A stretch of DNA of 37,203 bases from an uncultured Sutterella sp. (GCA_900542195.1 UQNA01000028.1:1-37203); one strand, 5' to 3'. Numbered from the stretch's first letter, positions 1 through 9,294 are shown. Made by a program: numbers and translations. The notes: generated from the letters alone by a model not told the origin.

Positions 1-116
1 GGGTTGGAAATTGCAACTAACTCAATGCCGCGATTAAACAGTTCTTTGGCTAGCAAGAAAGTTTGGTTCTCTCCTCCACTATAGCCGGAAGCTAAATTTG
101 AAAAACAAATTTTCAT
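1..116 (-). CDS. Glycosyltransferase, N-terminal fragment (runs off window)
   Basis: Read on the minus strand, an ATG at 116-114 opens a frame that stays open to the window edge (38 codons). It begins MKICFSNLASGYSGGENQ and continues with TFLLAKELFNRGIELVAIS. A beta strand, a small loop with a glycine-rich 'SGGENQ' turn, then a helix and a second strand is the usual N-terminal pattern of GT-B glycosyltransferases (GT4-like), where this loop faces the acceptor. The remainder lies to the left of the window, so donor and acceptor cannot be named. It diverges from the LtaS-like gene at 401 and may belong to a polysaccharide or LPS locus, which would suit the WbaP gene nearby. No clear ribosome binding site is visible. 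The family call is moderate. Confidence 0.6.
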   Translation of the reverse strand, partial: MKICFSNLASGYSGGENQTFLLAKELFNRGIELVAISN

Positions 117-400
117 TTGAAAATAACGATCAAAAAATATTTGCCAATTTTATTACTATAACGAAATAAGAAAGTTAGAGGAACTAATTCTTTCCAGAAC
201 TCAATTCTACCGATTGCAATGAAGAATCTATAGAGCAACGCATTCCTGGAGGAGAAATTCTATTAAATTTCTGGGATCGTTATGGAGATTAGTGGCTGTT
301 TGGGGGAATGTGGAACGAGTCCTCAACGATTCTTCGTCGTAAGGATTACCGAAAATTATAATGTCGGGGCTAAAAAGATAAGATTAGAAAAGGAGGAAAG
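117..400. other. Divergent intergenic region
   Basis: This 284-base stretch lies between the outward-facing glycosyltransferase and LtaS-like genes and must hold both promoters. Short open stretches exist on both strands (for example on the minus strand across about 230-380), but none has a convincing start or a recognisable motif. An AGGAGG ribosome binding site at 391-396 serves the GTG start at 401. Confidence 0.5.
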
Positions 401-2383
401 GTGAATAAAAATTTAAGAACTAGAGAACTACTATTTAAAAGTGTCCTGTTTTTTCTTTCGGCTCTTTTAGTCCTTTTTATTTTTCGAGTTTGTTTCTTTT
501 TTACTTTTCATCCAGCCAATACTGATTACTCTTTGAAAGATCTTTTTTCGGCGACGGCCATGGGACTTCGAGTCGATGCAAAGTGGTTATGCGTCTTTTT
601 GATTCCCGCGTGGGTTTGTGTTGGGCTCTCATTTTGGAGAGATTTTTTTATCAAAGTTGCTGTTTTTCTTTCATTTATTGGGCTCTTTCTGGTTTGTCTA
701 TTCAATTGTGTTAATTTTGGGTTCTATAGTTTCTATTCTTCCCCGATCAATCCAATTATCTTTGGATTTTTTCAAGACGACACCAAAGCAATTATTCATA
801 CGCTTTCTGCGGACTGGCCGATTTTTGAATACATATTTTTTCTCACTCTTGGAGTAATTTTTCCTTTTTTGGTTTGCAAACTCTTTTCTTTCAGACATTC
901 CAATGAAAAAGGCTCCAAGAAAAAACTAATTATCTTATTCTGCTTACTCTCTCTTCTTTTCGGAGTCATGTTAAGAGGTTCTTTAGGAAAGTTTCCTTTA
1001 CGTCAAGAAGATTATGCAGTTTCCTCCTCTCCCTTCCTCAATTCATGTGTCCCCAACGGGCTTGCAGCTTTTTATGAAGCAAATAAAGCTAGAAAAGCAC
1101 TGACCTTACCATCGAATCCTGCTCAGTATCTGAAAGAGGTAGGTTTTAAAGATGAGGAACAGGCTACAAAATTTTTAGACTCGAAAATCAAAGCCAATCC
1201 AGTTAAAGTCCCTTCAAAAGCCCAGAATGTCGTATTTATTGTAATGGAGAGTATGGGTAGGGACGTTTTTGTTTCTCACACTGAATCCAACAACACTCTA
1301 GGAAGCTTAAAAGAAGAACTTGAGCATGGGTATTTGTTCATTAACGGGGTGAGTATTCAAAATGGCACATTTCCGTCCCTAGAAGGATTAATTTTCGATA
1401 CAGCATTGAGTCCAATATCCCAAAGCCCTTATGGGAGAAAAAAACTATCTTTTTCTCAAATTTTGAAGTTTAAAGATAAAGGTTATAAAACGATATTTTT
1501 GACAGGCGCTCCAGAAAGTTGGCGTCAAATAAACGATACCTTTCATTTTTATGGGTTTGATAAAATTCTTGGAGCCGCCACTATTTCCAATAAGTATCCG
1601 GAAGCCGAAGTGGGACCATGGGGAATAGGAGATGAGTGGCTATTTAAGTATGCAGAGATATTAGTTGAGCAGGCGGAGACGGAACACACTCCCATATTCT
1701 TAATGATATTAAGTACTTCAAATCATCCTCCGCATAATGTCCCAGATGGTAGAGAAGTAAAGCCCGTAGCTTTCGATGCTCTGCCTTCATGGTTAAAAAC
1801 TCAAAATAAACCTGAGGAAGTTATACCGCAACTTAATACTTATCAATATGCATCAAATCAATTAGGACATTTTGTATCTTTTCTCCGAAAACACGGTTTC
1901 CTAGACAACACTATTGTTGCTGTAACGGGCGATCATAATTCTCGTATCCGGACAGAAGTCAATCAGAATTGGCACCATGTATATGGTGTGCCAGTTATAT
2001 TTTGGGTGCCCGCCTCAATTAGGCCTAATTGGGTGGATCGTGAAGAGTGGGTTTCGCATCGTGATATTTTCCCCACACTTGAAGCTCTTGCCCTAGGGGT
2101 TAAGACTCCTAGTTATTTAGGAAGAAACATTTTTGATACTGAGAAGTTTAAATATGCATTGAGTTACAACCCTGTGGGAAGGTATGGGTTTGGAATTTCA
2201 AAGGATGGCTTAATTGCTTTAAACGATGACGAGAATACTGATTGCTACTCATGGCATGGAGACTTGTTAAAAAGAATGAATAAGTGTCCAAAAGAGATGA
2301 GAGAAGCCAGTCGCGTGCTGAAAACACAAAGAGCTTTGTCGAATTTTAAGATCACATCAGAATTAAAAAATAATGAAAAATAA
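401..2383 (+). CDS. LTA synthase/OpgB-like phosphoglycerol transferase (membrane sulfatase-fold enzyme)
   Basis: A 660-residue inner-membrane protein. About five hydrophobic helices lie within the first ~210 residues, followed by a periplasmic alkaline-phosphatase-superfamily domain. The active-site pattern is visible: a metal-binding 'VMESMGRD' (Glu near 282), a nucleophile candidate Thr323 in 'NGTFPSLEG', 'STSNHPPH' (His442) and the metal-binding 'TGDHN' pair (Asp511-His512). LtaS and OpgB/MdoB move phosphoglycerol from phosphatidylglycerol onto polymer or glucan acceptors, so a similar reaction is inferred; the acceptor cannot be read from sequence. The start is GTG, four bases after a perfect AGGAGG. 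Its last 11 bases overlap the next gene, and gpsA follows 10 bases after that, which implies one operon tied to glycerol phosphate supply. A phosphoethanolamine transferase role is less likely because the N-terminal half lacks the usual EptA signature. Confidence 0.8.
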   Translation: MNKNLRTRELLFKSVLFFLSALLVLFIFRVCFFFTFHPANTDYSLKDLFSATAMGLRVDAKWLCVFLIPAWVCVGLSFWRDFFIKVAVFLSFIGLFLVCLFNCVNFGFYSFYSSPINPIIFGFFQDDTKAIIHTLSADWPIFEYIFFLTLGVIFPFLVCKLFSFRHSNEKGSKKKLIILFCLLSLLFGVMLRGSLGKFPLRQEDYAVSSSPFLNSCVPNGLAAFYEANKARKALTLPSNPAQYLKEVGFKDEEQATKFLDSKIKANPVKVPSKAQNVVFIVMESMGRDVFVSHTESNNTLGSLKEELEHGYLFINGVSIQNGTFPSLEGLIFDTALSPISQSPYGRKKLSFSQILKFKDKGYKTIFLTGAPESWRQINDTFHFYGFDKILGAATISNKYPEAEVGPWGIGDEWLFKYAEILVEQAETEHTPIFLMILSTSNHPPHNVPDGREVKPVAFDALPSWLKTQNKPEEVIPQLNTYQYASNQLGHFVSFLRKHGFLDNTIVAVTGDHNSRIRTEVNQNWHHVYGVPVIFWVPASIRPNWVDREEWVSHRDIFPTLEALALGVKTPSYLGRNIFDTEKFKYALSYNPVGRYGFGISKDGLIALNDDENTDCYSWHGDLLKRMNKCPKEMREASRVLKTQRALSNFKITSELKNNEK

Positions 2384-4208
2384 GAAAATAATTTCTCTTC
2401 CCTTTATTGGCTGGAATGCTGTTTTCATTGGCATTGCCTCTCTTTTATTGGGATTAAGAACAGCTGCAAATGTAGGCTTACTTCAAGAGTGGAGTAGAGA
2501 AGAGATGCTCTTTTTCTCTTCGTTTCAATTTTCCTATTACTTCCTTCTTCTTTTCCTGTTTGGTCTTTTTTCACTAATCTTGGATAGAGTTCCAAAAGGA
2601 AATTGGTTAGGATATTCTTGGCTGTTTCTGTTGAGTTCATTCTTCTTAGTATGCCTTTCGGCAAATAGCTATGTCTATGTTCTTTACAGAACTCACATTA
2701 ACCTTGCAATGCTGCAGATGACATTTTTGGGAGGAGGGAGGATTGTTAACTTTTCTCCAGAAATGCTGGCTCAGATTGTGGGCTTTTTAATATGTATTTT
2801 TTTTCTTTCTTTTTTTATTTTGAAGATTTCTCAAAAACTCCAAAAGTTTAAAAAAATAGTCTACGTTATAACTTGCTGTTCAGTTTTTGTTTTTCTTACA
2901 AATAATTTTATTAATGCCTATTGTCAGGCTCTTTTTATTACAAATATCACATCTATTTCTGAAAAGATTCCGTATTTGTACCCGCTCACAATGTCTCGCT
3001 TCTTAGAGAGGTATGGAATCATAAGTAAAGAAGACATTCAAAAACAAAGCGTAAATGTCAGTCCATCCGGCCGAGATTTAAAACATCCTCTTCAACCCCT
3101 TACCTGCGACCCAAAAGACAAGAAAAACATTGTATTTTTGTTCGTCGATACGTTACGAGCCGATATGTTTACACAAGAGATAATGCCAAATCTCACGGCC
3201 TTCGGGAATGAAAACGCTGTCTTCAAGAATAACTACTCGAATGGTAATAACACGCGTCATGGAATTTTCTCTTTATTTACCGGTCTTCCTGGTTCTTATT
3301 GGACGAAAGCCTTATCTAGCTCTACTCCTTCGGTGTTAATTACCGCCTTGCAGAAAGAGGATTATGGAATTGGAATATTTGCGGGGGCTCCATTAAATTT
3401 ACCCGAGTTTCATACAACTATTTTCTCTTCTGTTGATGACTTAAGAGTATGGCCGCGAGGAGAGGGAGCTATTCAAAGCGATCAATTTGCAATCGAAGAC
3501 TTTGAGAATTGGGTTAAAAAATTGCCCAAAGGAAAACCTTTCTTTAGTTTTATTTTTCTTGATTCAGTACATGCCTATGATTTTCCAAAAACGCCTGAAC
3601 ATGAGTATTTTGTGCCGTATTGGAGAAATATAAACCATATGAAGTTGAACAATGATTTCGATCCAACCGAATATTTAAATACATATAAGAATTCAGTGCG
3701 TTTCGCTGACACAATGATTCAACAGGTAATCGATTTTCTTAAAAAAGAAAATCTTCTAGATAGCACCATCCTAGTTATCAGCTCTGATCATGGTGATGAA
3801 TTTAATGACAATAAACTAAATTATTGGAGCCATGGCGGGAACTTTACCGATCCTCAAGTTAAAGTCCCTTTAGTCATCCATTGGCCGGGAAAACCAAAAG
3901 GGACCTTTGACTACCTAACAACTTTAATGGATTTGGTGCCCACTATTCTTCCGGAAGTACTTGGCTGTAGAAATCCAACATCAGACTATTCTGTAGGTCA
4001 AAATATTTGGGAACCGGATAGGAAGAGAAATTGGTTCTATTCCAGTGGATATGATAGAAATGCCTTTGTCGAACCCGATAGAATCGTATTGATAAATAAA
4101 GCAAGAATGATGGAATTTTTAGATAAGTCCTATCGTCCTGCCAAGAACAAGAGTATTCCACCCTACATGGCTGAAGTAATGGAAGAAACTTCAAGATTTG
4201 CAAAGTAA
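2373..4208 (+). CDS. YejM/PbgA-like membrane sulfatase-fold protein
   Basis: A 611-residue protein with about five transmembrane segments in the first ~190 residues and a C-terminal periplasmic sulfatase/LtaS-like domain. Similarity to enterobacterial YejM (PbgA/LapC) is suggested by 'SNGNNTRHGIFSLFTGLPG' (residues ~289-307, Thr294 as nucleophile candidate), 'VPLVIHWPG' and 'YSVGQNIW' near the C-terminus. YejM in E. coli controls LPS synthesis through LapB and FtsH. Here the metal ligands look complete: 'FVDTLRAD' (Asp259) and 'SSDHGDEF' (Asp472-His473), whereas as I recall the E. coli protein has a degenerate site. A catalytic hydrolase or transferase role is therefore possible. It overlaps the upstream LtaS-like gene by 11 bases, implying translational coupling, and precedes gpsA by 10 bases. 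Confidence 0.75.
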   Translation: MKNKKIISLPFIGWNAVFIGIASLLLGLRTAANVGLLQEWSREEMLFFSSFQFSYYFLLLFLFGLFSLILDRVPKGNWLGYSWLFLLSSFFLVCLSANSYVYVLYRTHINLAMLQMTFLGGGRIVNFSPEMLAQIVGFLICIFFLSFFILKISQKLQKFKKIVYVITCCSVFVFLTNNFINAYCQALFITNITSISEKIPYLYPLTMSRFLERYGIISKEDIQKQSVNVSPSGRDLKHPLQPLTCDPKDKKNIVFLFVDTLRADMFTQEIMPNLTAFGNENAVFKNNYSNGNNTRHGIFSLFTGLPGSYWTKALSSSTPSVLITALQKEDYGIGIFAGAPLNLPEFHTTIFSSVDDLRVWPRGEGAIQSDQFAIEDFENWVKKLPKGKPFFSFIFLDSVHAYDFPKTPEHEYFVPYWRNINHMKLNNDFDPTEYLNTYKNSVRFADTMIQQVIDFLKKENLLDSTILVISSDHGDEFNDNKLNYWSHGGNFTDPQVKVPLVIHWPGKPKGTFDYLTTLMDLVPTILPEVLGCRNPTSDYSVGQNIWEPDRKRNWFYSSGYDRNAFVEPDRIVLINKARMMEFLDKSYRPAKNKSIPPYMAEVMEETSRFAK

Positions 4209-4218
4209 CAGGTATTAA

Positions 4219-5199
4219 ATGTTGAAAATTACAGTGATTGGAGCCGGCAGCTGGGGAACAGCTTTGGCGGTCATTTTGTCCAAGGCCGGAAATCAAGTCA
4301 AAGTATTAAGTTTGACTAAAAGGAACTTAATTTCACTTCGTTCCGGATACCATCCAAATTTTGAAGGGCTCCTACTCCCAAAGGATGTTGAATTTACTCA
4401 AAGTGTTGAGGATTCCCTTGCTGACAGGGATATTGTAATTTTTGCCGTTTCTTCAAAATATTTGCGCCCCTCTATTGAAGTTGTAAAGCCTTTTATTAAA
4501 GAGAATCAGCTCCTAATCTCTGTTATTAAAGGACTAGAGCCGCTTACGCTCCTCGTTCCTTCACAAATTATTCAAGAGGCTTTTCCTCATAATTCTGTTG
4601 CGGTTCTTTCCGGACCAAGCCATGCCGAGGAAGTAATCAAAGGGGAGCCTTTCGGTATGCAATTGGCATCTGCAGATTTGAGAGCAGTTGAATTAATTCG
4701 AAAAGCCTTCAATAAAGCAAATGTATATCTTCCGGCAACAGAAGACTTGATAGGAACTCAGCTGGGAGGAGCTCTCAAGAATATTATTGCAATTGGCTAT
4801 GGAATTGCACTTGAACAAGGTCTGGGATCTAACTTTTATTCCATGCTGGTTACAGCAGGTATGTCAGATTTAAGAAATTTGGCAGTGGCCGGAGGAGCGG
4901 CCCCCGAAACTCTAATGGGACTTGGTGGCCTTGGAGACCTCATTACAACTATCGGGAGCCCGTACAGCAGAAATAGGAAATTCGGCCAACTAATAGGCAG
5001 CGGTATTTCTGTTGAAAAAGCTCTCCAACAGGTTGGAATGGTTGTTGAGGGTGTAAATGCAATAGAAGGCGCATTAGAACTTGCTCAAGAAAAACAAGTC
5101 TCTATCCCGGTTATTAATTTCATTAACAACATCATCAAGAAGAGAATTTCGCCAACCAAGATGAAAGGACTTGTTCAGCTCCTTAAAGGCACTTATTAA
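4219..5199 (+). CDS. gpsA: Glycerol-3-phosphate dehydrogenase [NAD(P)+]
   Basis: A cytoplasmic 326-residue enzyme that reduces dihydroxyacetone phosphate to sn-glycerol-3-phosphate, the backbone of all phospholipids. The N-terminal Rossmann motif 'GAGSWGTA' (residues 7-14) binds the dinucleotide. The 'GALKNIIAIGYG' stretch holds the conserved catalytic Lys187, and 'GLGGLGDLITT' and 'NRKFG' further on are typical of the C-terminal helical domain. Length is normal for the family. It sits 10 bases behind the YejM-like gene and probably shares its transcript, so supply of the phosphoglycerol head group and its transfer in the envelope may be co-expressed. It converges on wbaP, and its stop codon lies inside a perfect hairpin. 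Confidence 0.95.
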   Translation: MLKITVIGAGSWGTALAVILSKAGNQVKVLSLTKRNLISLRSGYHPNFEGLLLPKDVEFTQSVEDSLADRDIVIFAVSSKYLRPSIEVVKPFIKENQLLISVIKGLEPLTLLVPSQIIQEAFPHNSVAVLSGPSHAEEVIKGEPFGMQLASADLRAVELIRKAFNKANVYLPATEDLIGTQLGGALKNIIAIGYGIALEQGLGSNFYSMLVTAGMSDLRNLAVAGGAAPETLMGLGGLGDLITTIGSPYSRNRKFGQLIGSGISVEKALQQVGMVVEGVNAIEGALELAQEKQVSIPVINFINNIIKKRISPTKMKGLVQLLKGTY

Positions 5200-5208
5200 G
5201 GAGCTGAA
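5174..5208. terminator. Perfect hairpin between convergent gpsA and wbaP
   Basis: Arms at 5174-5186 and 5196-5208 form a perfect 13-bp stem with a 9-base loop. The gpsA stop codon (5197-5199) is inside the right arm. There is no strong T-run on either side, so termination is inferred from position between convergent genes rather than from a full intrinsic-terminator signature. Confidence 0.5.
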
Positions 5209-5216
5209 GAGAAAGT

Positions 5217-6668
5217 TTAGTAGGCGCCGGAATCTTTGGACAGTAGTACTCGAACGGTTTTCACTAACATGCTGATGTCGAGCCAAAGATTCCAGTTTCT
5301 CACGTACCAAGCGTCAAGCCGAACTCTTCTGTCATAAGAAGTATCTGAGCGGCCGCTCGTTTGCCAAAGGCCGGTCATTCCCGGACGAACCATCTCATAA
5401 TCAGCGAAGTAGGGGCCGTATTTGCAGACTTCAGAGCGCGTTATAGGCCGAGGTCCGACAAGGCTCATATCACCGATAATGACATTGAATAACTGCGGCA
5501 ATTCATCTAAGGAAGTTTTTCTCAAGAATTTGCCGACCTTTGTCACTCTCGGATCATTTTTGAGCTTTTGTTCTCTTTCCCATTCAGCTTTCGCAGCCGG
5601 ATTTGAAGCTAGATAGGCGGCAAGCTTCTTATCGGCATCTTTTACCATGGAACGGAACTTGTAGCAGGGGAACATCTTTCCGTGTCTTCCTAAACGCATG
5701 TGGGCGTAGATTGCGGGGCCTGGACTGGTCGCTTTAATAAGAATAGCAATTACCAGAAGGAAAGGAGAGATGAGAAGGGTTCCGGTGACGGAAACGACCA
5801 AGTCAAATACTCTTTTAACAAATTGGTTGTACCAACGAGAAAGATTATTCTTGACGGATAAAACAATTAAGTTTTCTGAATAAAGACGATGCAGTTCCAT
5901 ATTGGATACAGGCATCTCTTCTGTATCCGGCACGAATGAAACGTTCTTCACCAAAGGAAAGAGCTCGTCCACTAAAAGATTGAGCTTCTTAGGATCCATC
6001 TTAGGAGCAAGAATCAAAACATTCTGCACACCGCTTTCTTTGATAATTTCAGTGGCTTTAGACGTCGGACCAAGAATCGGAAACTTTCCGCTGAGTGCTT
6101 TTCCTTTTGGATTGTCATCGATAAGGCCCACGACTCGGATGCCGAAAAATACATTAGACGTTGTGTAATTTAAAAACTTCTTGGCTGTCTCATCCGAACC
6201 AATCATAATTGTAGGTTCTAAAAACAATGAGTACCGGTTCAGAAGGTGTCTCATTATCAAGCGGCCGACACAAACAAAACAAAATACGAAGGCGCCTAAT
6301 AAAGTGACAAAAAGTCTGGAGACAACAGGAGCCTTTCCTGCTAAAAATAAAATTACGATGTAAACAACAACGGAATAAAGAACTGACCAGAAAGTCCTTC
6401 TAATCATCTCTCCGATGGAAAGAAGACGAATATAAGTCCGCCCCCAGTGGAGGAAAACAATAAAAATTAAAGGGACAAACAGGAAAAAATAGAAGCTGTC
6501 CAAGTCGAATTTGTCGTGGGTGTGCCCTAAAGTTTGTAGGAGAAATTCTCTGAATTCTATTGCAACGCATTCCGCAAGAAGAATTGAGCAATAATCAACA
6601 GCCAGCATGATTACTGGCTGAATGAAAGTACTCCATCTCTCTGAGTCTTTTATTTTGGGTATAGGCAT
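5217..6668 (-). CDS. wbaP: Undecaprenyl-phosphate sugar-1-phosphate transferase, WbaP type
   Basis: A 483-residue polyisoprenyl-phosphate hexose-1-phosphate transferase that starts synthesis of an O-antigen, capsule or exopolysaccharide by loading a sugar phosphate onto undecaprenyl phosphate. About four N-terminal transmembrane segments (residues ~15-140) are followed by a cytoplasmic Rossmann-like domain ('IMIGSDETAKKFL', 'VVGLIDDNPKGK'). The C-terminal catalytic domain begins near 275 with 'KRVFDLVVSVTG', then 'KFRSMVKDAD', 'RKTSLDELPQLFNV' and 'MSLVGPRP', all hallmarks of the bacterial sugar transferase family. The full three-part layout fits WbaP rather than short PglC-like enzymes. Galactose-1-phosphate is the classic substrate of WbaP, but the sugar cannot be told from sequence. 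It converges on gpsA and diverges from radA. Confidence 0.85.
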   Translation of the reverse strand: MPIPKIKDSERWSTFIQPVIMLAVDYCSILLAECVAIEFREFLLQTLGHTHDKFDLDSFYFFLFVPLIFIVFLHWGRTYIRLLSIGEMIRRTFWSVLYSVVVYIVILFLAGKAPVVSRLFVTLLGAFVFCFVCVGRLIMRHLLNRYSLFLEPTIMIGSDETAKKFLNYTTSNVFFGIRVVGLIDDNPKGKALSGKFPILGPTSKATEIIKESGVQNVLILAPKMDPKKLNLLVDELFPLVKNVSFVPDTEEMPVSNMELHRLYSENLIVLSVKNNLSRWYNQFVKRVFDLVVSVTGTLLISPFLLVIAILIKATSPGPAIYAHMRLGRHGKMFPCYKFRSMVKDADKKLAAYLASNPAAKAEWEREQKLKNDPRVTKVGKFLRKTSLDELPQLFNVIIGDMSLVGPRPITRSEVCKYGPYFADYEMVRPGMTGLWQTSGRSDTSYDRRVRLDAWYVRNWNLWLDISMLVKTVRVLLSKDSGAY

Positions 6669-6828
6669 TTAATAAGGATCGGTTGTTGCTAAGTGAGATT
6701 CTACCTTAGTGGTGTTGTTTTCTATGATTTAATCGGTTCTCTTAAAAGTTTTGGGTATCAGAAATGTCTCCTTTTCACTTCTCTAGAAAGAAAATACAAT
6801 TAACCGGCACAAAAATAAGAGATCGAAT

Positions 6829-8259
6829 ATGGCAGCAAAATCAAAAAATAAAACTTATTGGGTTTGTTCTGAGTGCGGTTATGACACCGTGAAATGGTTC
6901 GGGCAGTGTCCGTCATGCAAGGCATACAACACGATGAAAGAGTTCAAGGTGGCCGAGCCCTCACAGAATCGCTACGCTAGAGCAGAAGAAGATTCTCAGC
7001 CGGCTCATTTGGCCCTTGCAGGCACTAGCGACATTTTGGACCTTTCGGATGTAAAGGCGGAAGAAGTTGCCCGTATTCACATTGGCTTTAGCGAATTAGA
7101 AAGGGCGCTTGGGGGCGGATTCGTTCCCGGTTCAGTAGTTCTCATCGGCGGAGATCCGGGCATCGGCAAGTCCACCTTATTGCTTCAGTCAATGTGCAAA
7201 ATGGTTGGCCTCGGTCAAGTTTGCTTGTATGCGAGCGGTGAAGAAAGTCCAACTCAAGTTGCTTTACGTGCAAAACGGCTGGAAGTCGATACCAAAGGGT
7301 TGAAGTTCGTAAGCGAAATTCAGCTGGAAAAGATCGAGAGCATCATTGAAAGCCAGCAGCCTCAATGGGTTGTGATCGATTCCATTCAAACCATGTTCTC
7401 CGATGCTTTATCTGCCGCCCCGGGTTCCGTTTCGCAAGTGAAAGAGTGCGCAGCCCGATTAACTCGACTTGCAAAACGAAAAGGGATCGGCGTGATCTTC
7501 GTAGGTCACGTAACTAAAGAAGGTGCAATGGCTGGTCCTCGTGTTTTAGAACATATGGTCGATACTGTGCTTTATTTCGAGGGAGACACGGAATCAAACT
7601 ATCGTATCCTCAGGGCTTGCAAGAACAGATTTGGTTCGGTCAACGAAATCGGTGTATTTGGGATGACAGATAAAGGGCTCAGAGGTGTTAGAAATCCTTC
7701 TGCCTTATTCCTTGCCGAAAGAAGGGAGGGCGTATCCGGAAGCGTGACTTTTATCAATTTGGAAGGAACAAGACCGATTCTTATCGAAATCCAAGCCCTT
7801 GTTGATAAATCAATGCTGCCAAATCCAAAACGTTTGACGGTGGGGACTGACAGCCAAAGATTGACCATGCTTCTGGCGATTCTTCACAGACACGTATCAT
7901 TGGCGACATATGACCAAGATGTTTTTTTAAATGCTGTCGGAGGTATAAAGATTACCGAAACAGCAAGTGATTTGCCGGTTTTGATTTCTATTGTTTCTTC
8001 TATGACCAACCATGCAGTATCAAACAAAACAGCCATGTTCGGCGAAGTAGGGTTGGGAGGCGAAATTCGTCCGGTTTCCAGAGGACAAGAAAGAATTAAA
8101 GAGGCTGCAAAACTTGGATTTACAAGAATTATTGTTCCGAAGAAGAACAAAGTGGCTGATCTGCCGGGAGTTGAAATCGTACCGGTAGAAAATTTAAGAG
8201 AGGCTGTGAAAGCCGTATTCGGCTCTCAAGCCTCTCAAGCAGAATCATTCGATTCTTAA
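6829..8259 (+). CDS. radA: DNA repair protein RadA (Sms)
   Basis: A 476-residue RecA-like ATPase that promotes branch migration of recombination intermediates. The domains are in order: an N-terminal zinc finger with Cys13, Cys16, Cys27 and Cys30; a RecA core with Walker A 'GGDPGIGKST' (residues ~107-116); the RadA-specific 'KNRFG' motif at 265-269; and a C-terminal Lon-protease-like domain ('GEVGLGGEIRPV'). Length is standard. The 160-base space upstream is shared with the divergent wbaP. The gene ends 10 bases before the convergent DUF805 gene. Confidence 0.96.
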   Translation: MAAKSKNKTYWVCSECGYDTVKWFGQCPSCKAYNTMKEFKVAEPSQNRYARAEEDSQPAHLALAGTSDILDLSDVKAEEVARIHIGFSELERALGGGFVPGSVVLIGGDPGIGKSTLLLQSMCKMVGLGQVCLYASGEESPTQVALRAKRLEVDTKGLKFVSEIQLEKIESIIESQQPQWVVIDSIQTMFSDALSAAPGSVSQVKECAARLTRLAKRKGIGVIFVGHVTKEGAMAGPRVLEHMVDTVLYFEGDTESNYRILRACKNRFGSVNEIGVFGMTDKGLRGVRNPSALFLAERREGVSGSVTFINLEGTRPILIEIQALVDKSMLPNPKRLTVGTDSQRLTMLLAILHRHVSLATYDQDVFLNAVGGIKITETASDLPVLISIVSSMTNHAVSNKTAMFGEVGLGGEIRPVSRGQERIKEAAKLGFTRIIVPKKNKVADLPGVEIVPVENLREAVKAVFGSQASQAESFDS

Positions 8260-8269
8260 TTTTGCTCGA

Positions 8270-9037
8270 TTATTTCTTTCCGGAAAGGCGTTTTAAATAA
8301 TCTACCATGCTGGATTCCTCAGCTCCCATCGGCCGGTGAGTTGAGGATTTGCTGGCAGGCTGTGCCGGAGTTTGTACTTTTCCTTGATCAATGCCGGCCT
8401 GAACGGCTGCATTTTTTTCATTGCTTTTCATCATTTCGTCCATAACGCTTCCTTCTCCTACGTTTTGATAATTGTTAGTCTGAACCGGAGCAGGCTGGCG
8501 ATAGCTTTGCTCAGGCTGTCTTTGATAGATATTACTATTGTTGTAAGGCTGTTGTGAAGGATCCTCTGCTTGGAAATAACCATAAGGGCTCATATAGCCT
8601 TCGGGCACAACATCCGAGGGGCTGGTTGGAGCCCGTAGACCATATTGATTAGGGCCACGCTGAGAACCTAACAAGAGGAAAATCAAAAGAACAACATTCA
8701 AGATAGGAATGGGTTGGGCCCAAATCCACCATCCTGTGTGATCTCGGTCGTGAAGGCGGCGAATTGTCACCGAAATAACCGGACAAATAACAAGCAGGCT
8801 ATACGCGGCGTTGATGATAGAGATAGTGGAAACCAATTCAGGCTGGCCTGCAAGGGGATTGACAAGAGTTTTAATGGAATCGCCGGAGGTAAGTACGGCA
8901 TCTATGTCGCCGCCAAAAAGAGCTAAACAAAACAGAATAACGATATTGATTAAAGTAAATGACCAATACTCAGCTCTGGATGCTCTTCCTTTAAAAGTTA
9001 AGTATTTAGAAAAACAATAAAAATACCAACGAAACAT
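8270..9037 (-). CDS. DUF805 family membrane protein (first of a tandem pair)
   Basis: A 255-residue protein opening with 'MFRWYFYCFSKYLTFKGRASRAEYW', where the 'GRASRAEYW' box is the DUF805 signature. Three to four membrane segments follow, with 'TIRRLHDRDHTGWW' (near residue 95) between the last two, another family hallmark. The C-terminal ~120 residues are hydrophilic and rich in Gln, Pro and Asn ('QQPYNNSNIYQRQPEQ') and look disordered. The function of DUF805 proteins is not established. A GGAG lies shortly before the start. A second DUF805 gene lies directly upstream on the same strand, so the two arose by duplication; the membrane domains are alike but the tails are unrelated. Confidence 0.85.
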   Translation of the reverse strand: MFRWYFYCFSKYLTFKGRASRAEYWSFTLINIVILFCLALFGGDIDAVLTSGDSIKTLVNPLAGQPELVSTISIINAAYSLLVICPVISVTIRRLHDRDHTGWWIWAQPIPILNVVLLIFLLLGSQRGPNQYGLRAPTSPSDVVPEGYMSPYGYFQAEDPSQQPYNNSNIYQRQPEQSYRQPAPVQTNNYQNVGEGSVMDEMMKSNEKNAAVQAGIDQGKVQTPAQPASKSSTHRPMGAEESSMVDYLKRLSGKK

Positions 9038-9294
9038 AGCATCTTCTCCTTATAAGTATTGATATCTTAGAGGACTTGCAAAAGGGAGAGTGAGATTATC
9101 ACCCAAAAAAGTAAAGGACAAGAAAAACCCAGTATTGATTCCGTTGGGCGATATTGCAAAACACAGTATGTTGTGTTTCTTAAAATGTTTTCATTCTGAA
9201 CCTAAGAGCAGGAAAGAAGTTACCACACAAACACCCCGTGTGGACAATCTCCTTAAAGTTAAGATTACGGATATTCAAGAAACAGGTTATCGTT

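Noticed and set aside
200..360. Possible pseudogene before the LtaS-like gene
   Set aside because: Open stretches in two frames on opposite strands are short, with no recognisable motif, so coding origin cannot be supported.
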